Source of the DNA: Mycolicibacterium duvalii | GTDB taxonomy: Bacteria; Actinomycetota; Actinomycetes; Mycobacteriales; Mycobacteriaceae | NCBI RefSeq assembly: GCF_010726645.1 | Contig: NZ_AP022563.1 | Coordinates: forward strand, 1,984,001-2,048,000 | DNA: 64,000 nt | Direction of reading: 5' to 3' | In this document: piece by piece, positions 61,901 to 64,000 of the stretch | Layout: every line of letters begins with the position of its first letter | Position numbering within the stretch: position 1 is the stretch's first letter | Made by a program: the position numbers and the translations under genes | The notes under the pieces: model-generated | What the model was told of the DNA's origin: nothing | The model's input: the letters and a program-made list of their open reading frames with translations, nothing else | Databases searched by the model: none

Positions 61901-62400
61901 GCGGGCTGCACAAGCTGACGGCCTACAAGGACGAGTACGAAGTGGCCCGTATGCTGACCGACCCGGCGTTCGTCGACTCTGTGCGACGGGAGGTGCCCGG
62001 CGGCGTCAACCTCACCTACAAGCTGCATCCGCCGGTGTTGAAGGCGCTGGGCCGCAAGAAGAAGATCGGCATGCGGCCCGCCAGCCACGGCGCATTGCGG
62101 GCCCTCGCCAAGGGCCGCGTCCTGCGTGGCACCTGGCTGGACCCGTTCGGCCACACCCGCATGCGGCGCCTCGAGCGTGCGTTGCTCATCCACTACCAGG
62201 ACATGGTGGGTGACCTCGTCGCGAACCTCTCTGCAGAGTCGTATGACACCGCGGTCGCCGCGGCATCCGCCCCCGACCTGGTGCGCGGCTATGAGGACGT
62301 CAAGCTGCGCAACGTTCGGCTGTATCTGCAGCGCCTAGGCGAGCTGGGACGGGACGTTTCGACGCCGGCCACCCTGGCATCGCCGGACGACTCCGAGTGA
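58906..62400 (+). CDS. indolepyruvate:ferredoxin oxidoreductase-like fused enzyme
   Basis: 1164 aa, all domains fused in one chain, from TTG at 58906. N-terminal pyrimidine-binding part (GVQAIARLL, FVSGYQGSPLAGLDQ, PGMNEELAATSVWGSQ); TPP/Fe-S core with FCSGCPHNRST near 430 and GGEGAQWIGQSPF; a [4Fe-4S]-type CEGCGDCGVKSNC near 635; the gamma domain with FLAGIGGTGIVTVNQVLG near 715-735; C-terminal extension with a TYKLHPPVLKALGRKKK segment. Predicted to convert an aryl- or branched 2-ketoacid plus CoA to acyl-CoA, CO2 and reduced ferredoxin. Members in aerobic actinobacteria are little studied. Confidence 0.92.
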   Translation: MTDLQSSESVESTLTQRYRASSGPVLITGVQAIARLLVEQHTRDQRAQKDVATFVSGYQGSPLAGLDQLLASLPELRSDHHVKLVPGMNEELAATSVWGSQLELPSGAHSHDGVIGVWYGKGPGLDRASDALRHAAMYGANPNGGALALVGDDPAAKSSSVPAASERSLAALSMPIFFPRNAEEMVAFGLYAIALSRASGCWPAMKIVADVADGLWTLDRDFAGFDITVPTIEWEGRPWTYRQRVLAAPPDSVLAEADLYGPRWAMVEAFNATNDIDTIKVDPADAWLGIVAVGTAYDSVREALVELGLSEARLYSSGIRILRVGMPYPLGADKVVALARGVEQVLVVEDKTAFVEAQVKDALYGRSDCPQVLGKRDTERRNLIPPDGELTAARLIAPLRRVLRERVTLSAPPPPSLELTVLPTKRTAYFCSGCPHNRSTAVPEGSLAGGGIGCHTLVTMSARTDSQVTGLTQMGGEGAQWIGQSPFTDVDHIFQNVGDGTYFHSGQLAVQACVAAGVNITYKILFNSAVAMTGAQDVEAGLTVPQLTHKLVADGATKVIVCADEPERHKGATFASGVQVWHRDRLDEAQRVLRDTKGVTVLIYDQHCAADARRKRKRGAMPVRRTRVVINEAVCEGCGDCGVKSNCLSVQPVETEFGRKTRIDQTTCNTDYSCLDGDCPSFVTIEVPDQPSKRARPPVPTPPEIPDPARRPITGIHNIFLAGIGGTGIVTVNQVLGMAALRAGLHVEGLDQTGLSQKAGPVTSHLRLSAAAIERSNRVSPGAADCVLAFDLLTAVDARNVGLGDPNRTTAVASTSRTPTGEMVYDGAVEYPSDADLLSRLDVRSRTLTAFDALTAANTLFGSTLSANFLLVGAAYQAGGLPIPAAAIEEAIAINGVAVAANQAAFRWGRVAVADPSTFRAATQPPNQAPRSDTVVPTHLLGNCPVDGETRTLLERRAAGLVAYQGERTAAKYIEFVTDVWVQERRVTERTDLSEAVARGLHKLTAYKDEYEVARMLTDPAFVDSVRREVPGGVNLTYKLHPPVLKALGRKKKIGMRPASHGALRALAKGRVLRGTWLDPFGHTRMRRLERALLIHYQDMVGDLVANLSAESYDTAVAAASAPDLVRGYEDVKLRNVRLYLQRLGELGRDVSTPATLASPDDSE

Positions 62401-62468
62401 GCCGACGCAAACGGCACGGGGCCGGCGCGAAACATGCGCCAGCGCACACAGCACACGTGTAACGTGAT

Positions 62469-62485
62469 TTGTTCGATGTGTTCCA
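62469..62485. promoter_or_regulatory. 9-bp-period direct repeat, site 5 (reverse)
   Basis: TTGTTCGATGTGTTCCA; its reverse complement matches site 1 (49015) at 14 of 17 positions. It lies 167 bp upstream of the oxygenase catalytic-subunit start at 62652; the 251-bp gap contains no other element I can assign. Confidence 0.65.
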
Positions 62486-62651
62486 GGAAAGTCCGCTCGG
62501 CGAGTTCATCCGCCGTCCACTCCCGATACCGCTCCCAGGGCCTCGGGACCGCGGCTCCGTGCCCGCACCTGGGCAACGCCGTCACCGGTCGAAGTCAATC
62601 GATCCCGGCGTCCTTGCACTGCGCCGGCCCAGCACACACCGAGGAGTTCAT

Positions 62652-63668
62652 GTGACAACCGCTGCCCCGCAACGCACCACGCCACCGTCACGCTTTCATC
62701 CTGGCGGGTTCGCCCTGCGCGATACCTGGTTCCCGCTCGTACACACCCAACACGTCAGGCGACGGCCACTCCGGCGCGCCATGCACGGTGAACCGGTCGT
62801 CCTGTGGCGTGACGGGGCACAGGTACGCGCCACCGAGGATATGCCCGGCACTGCGCCCCAGCACCGGCGCCAAGGTGAATTGACCGGTGGCACAGGCAAC
62901 TACATCACGCACGAACGCTACGGCTACACATGGCTCTGGTACGGCGACCCGCTCAGCGCGTCGCCCGACCTCATTCCCCATGTGCCGCACCTGCCTGCCG
63001 ATGGGATGGCGAAATGGTTCCAGCGTTCGCTGACATTCGACTGCAGCTACGAGCTGGTCGCCGAGAACCTCCTGGATCTCACTCACGCGGACTTCCTGCA
63101 CTCCACGCTCACCGGCGACTCACTGTCCGAGGACGACATCGTGGAGGTGGAATCGACCTCGGAAGTCGTCACCATGATTCGCACCGCCCACGGTAGGCCG
63201 ATCCCCGACGCGCAGAAAGCGATGGCCAAGGGCGCGACCAAGCAGAACATCCGTGTAGTGACGGTGACACACGTGCGCAGCGGCGTCTGCGTGCTGCACG
63301 GTGACTTCAACCCCGGCATGTCCATGCGGATGCTGCATCCGTGCAATCCCGAAACACCGACGCGCACACGGACACCGGTGACCTACAACCCCTCCTACAT
63401 GCCGACCATCGGGCGCATGCTGTTTCCCTTCGCCACTCACATCGTCGGTAGGCAGGACAACTGGGCAGTGCGCAAGCAGAACGCGAACTATCTGGACGCC
63501 GGGGCCGACCGCGACCTCAGTTCCCGATTCGACAAGGCCGGTCTGCGTTACCGCAAGGTCTATGCCGCGCTCGTGGCACGCCAACAGTCCGGCGACCACT
63601 CGTATCTCGACGACGGAGATCCGGGCCGAGACATCACCGAAGCGCTCGGTATCAATACCCGCGCGTGA
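62652..63668 (+). CDS. Rieske-less catalytic subunit of a split Rieske-type oxygenase (copy 2)
   Basis: 338 aa from GTG at 62652 with GAGGAG 5 nt upstream. Paralogue of the protein at 50273 along its whole length (shared ENLLDLTHADFLHS, TVTMIRTAHGRPIP-like block, LHGDFNPGMSM, GRQDNWAxRKQNA). Iron ligands D142, H145, H150 and distal D269 are kept; the Rieske cysteines are absent (RATEDMPGTAPQHRRQG). The Rieske-bearing partner starts 160 bp downstream at 63829. Divergence between the two copies in the substrate-facing N-terminal part suggests different substrates. Confidence 0.87.
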   Translation: MTTAAPQRTTPPSRFHPGGFALRDTWFPLVHTQHVRRRPLRRAMHGEPVVLWRDGAQVRATEDMPGTAPQHRRQGELTGGTGNYITHERYGYTWLWYGDPLSASPDLIPHVPHLPADGMAKWFQRSLTFDCSYELVAENLLDLTHADFLHSTLTGDSLSEDDIVEVESTSEVVTMIRTAHGRPIPDAQKAMAKGATKQNIRVVTVTHVRSGVCVLHGDFNPGMSMRMLHPCNPETPTRTRTPVTYNPSYMPTIGRMLFPFATHIVGRQDNWAVRKQNANYLDAGADRDLSSRFDKAGLRYRKVYAALVARQQSGDHSYLDDGDPGRDITEALGINTRA

Positions 63669-63721
63669 CAGGCGCCGAGCCGCGGCCGGCTCTACCGCCC
63701 TGCCAACAATGAAGCGTGTTG

Positions 63722-63743
63722 AACAGATTTTGTTGATTGTGTC
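63722..63743. promoter_or_regulatory. operator-like element: small palindrome plus 9-bp-period repeat (site 6)
   Basis: AACAGATTTTGTT (63722-63734) matches the core of the palindrome at 56491, and TGTTGATTGTGTC (63731-63743) repeats TGTT/TGTC with a 9-bp period. It lies 85-107 bp upstream of the second Rieske subunit ATG. The 160-bp gap thus contains a separate promoter for that subunit. Confidence 0.6.
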
Positions 63744-63828
63744 TTGTTTGTCGGTGCTGTCGATGTTAGTTTCGTGACACCGGAAACGGTGCGTCAGCAG
63801 GGCAGCAGGAAAGGTATCGAACCGTCAC

Positions 63829-64000
63829 ATGACCACGGCCGAAGAATCGCCGCGAACCCTCCGAGTCTCGCCGCGCGCAGCCGCACCAGGCGAATCAGAC
63901 CCGTCCCCGTTCGGGTTGCCGAGCGGCTGGTGGCCAGTCGCGCACAGCGACGAAGTGCATCAGCATCCCGGGGCGTTCCGCCTGGGCACCAGGGCACTCG
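63829..64000 (+). CDS. Rieske-bearing subunit of the split oxygenase (copy 2), cut by window end
   Basis: 57 codons visible from ATG at 63829. SGWWPVAHSDEVHQHPGAFRLGTRAL matches the copy 1 Rieske subunit just before its cluster motif (HAWWPIAFSDEIRQHPSAFRLGN), so the family is clear although the Rieske cysteines lie beyond the window. Gene order is catalytic subunit then Rieske subunit here, the reverse of copy 1. Confidence 0.75.
   Translation, partial: MTTAEESPRTLRVSPRAAAPGESDPSPFGLPSGWWPVAHSDEVHQHPGAFRLGTRAL

Noticed and set aside
1..64000. Mobile elements, integrase, attachment sites, tRNA, rRNA or CRISPR arrays
   Set aside because: No transposase-like protein, long terminal inverted repeat, regularly spaced repeat or tRNA-like cloverleaf was noticed. 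The pseudogenes look like simple indel decay.

Overview
The window is about 64 kb of high-GC DNA with dense, mostly GTG/ATG-started genes, many 1-4 nt start/stop overlaps and very little non-coding sequence. The gene families point to a mycobacterium or close relative (Mycolicibacterium/Rhodococcus type). There are many F420-type luciferase-like oxidoreductases, mycofactocin-coupled SDRs, cytochromes P450, CaiB/BaiF CoA-transferases, SnoaL-like proteins, TetR regulators, an FprB-like ferredoxin/reductase fusion and an AveC-like membrane protein. No rRNA, tRNA, CRISPR or transposase was seen. The whole window reads as an accessory catabolic region for hydrophobic, probably cyclic or isoprenoid-like, CoA-activated substrates. 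The substrate itself cannot be read from the sequence.

Layout. (A) 1-13659: a partial NifU-like gene, a two-subunit acyl-CoA dehydrogenase, SnoaL-like proteins, SDRs, a P450, a TIM-barrel protein, an LLM oxidoreductase, enoyl-CoA hydratase, acyl-CoA ligase and TetR. They are tied together by four copies of a 21-bp operator (348, 416, 5859, 9763). (B) 13723-18413 (minus): a tightly overlapping operon of TetR, SnoaL, SDR, LLM, SDR and esterase. It is divergent from an amidohydrolase at 18738 across a perfect palindrome at 18470. (C) 20027-28811: an LLM enzyme, two related P450s, TetR and an AveC-like membrane protein share a 16-bp palindrome (TGRCAGTNNACTGYCA, four copies). (D) 28871-33695 (minus): amidohydrolase, Cys-less thiolase-like protein, DUF35 partner, a small Cys protein and a mycofactocin-type SDR with a shifted C-terminus, ending in a decayed aldehyde dehydrogenase. 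(E) 33844-48058: TetR genes, a double-length CoA-transferase, thioesterases, hydratase, LLM enzyme, hydrolase, and two CoA-transferase/SDR pairs. (F) 48371-64000: two copies of an unusual split Rieske oxygenase, with hydratase, P450, quinone oxidoreductase, cupin, a frameshifted SDR, ferredoxin/ferredoxin reductase, and an Lrp-controlled indolepyruvate:ferredoxin oxidoreductase-like enzyme. Promoters in this section share a 9-bp-period direct repeat (rAACA...rAACA).

Most interesting result. At 50273-52429 and again at 62652-64000, a protein that keeps the mononuclear-iron triad (DxxHxxxxH plus a distal Asp) but has no Rieske cysteines sits next to a protein with an intact Rieske motif (CxHx17CxxH). 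In the complete copy this second protein has no mononuclear-iron site. This looks like one oxygenase divided into an electron-carrying subunit and a catalytic subunit, present twice. The nearby ferredoxin/reductase fusion, which carries the same promoter repeat, is a plausible electron donor.
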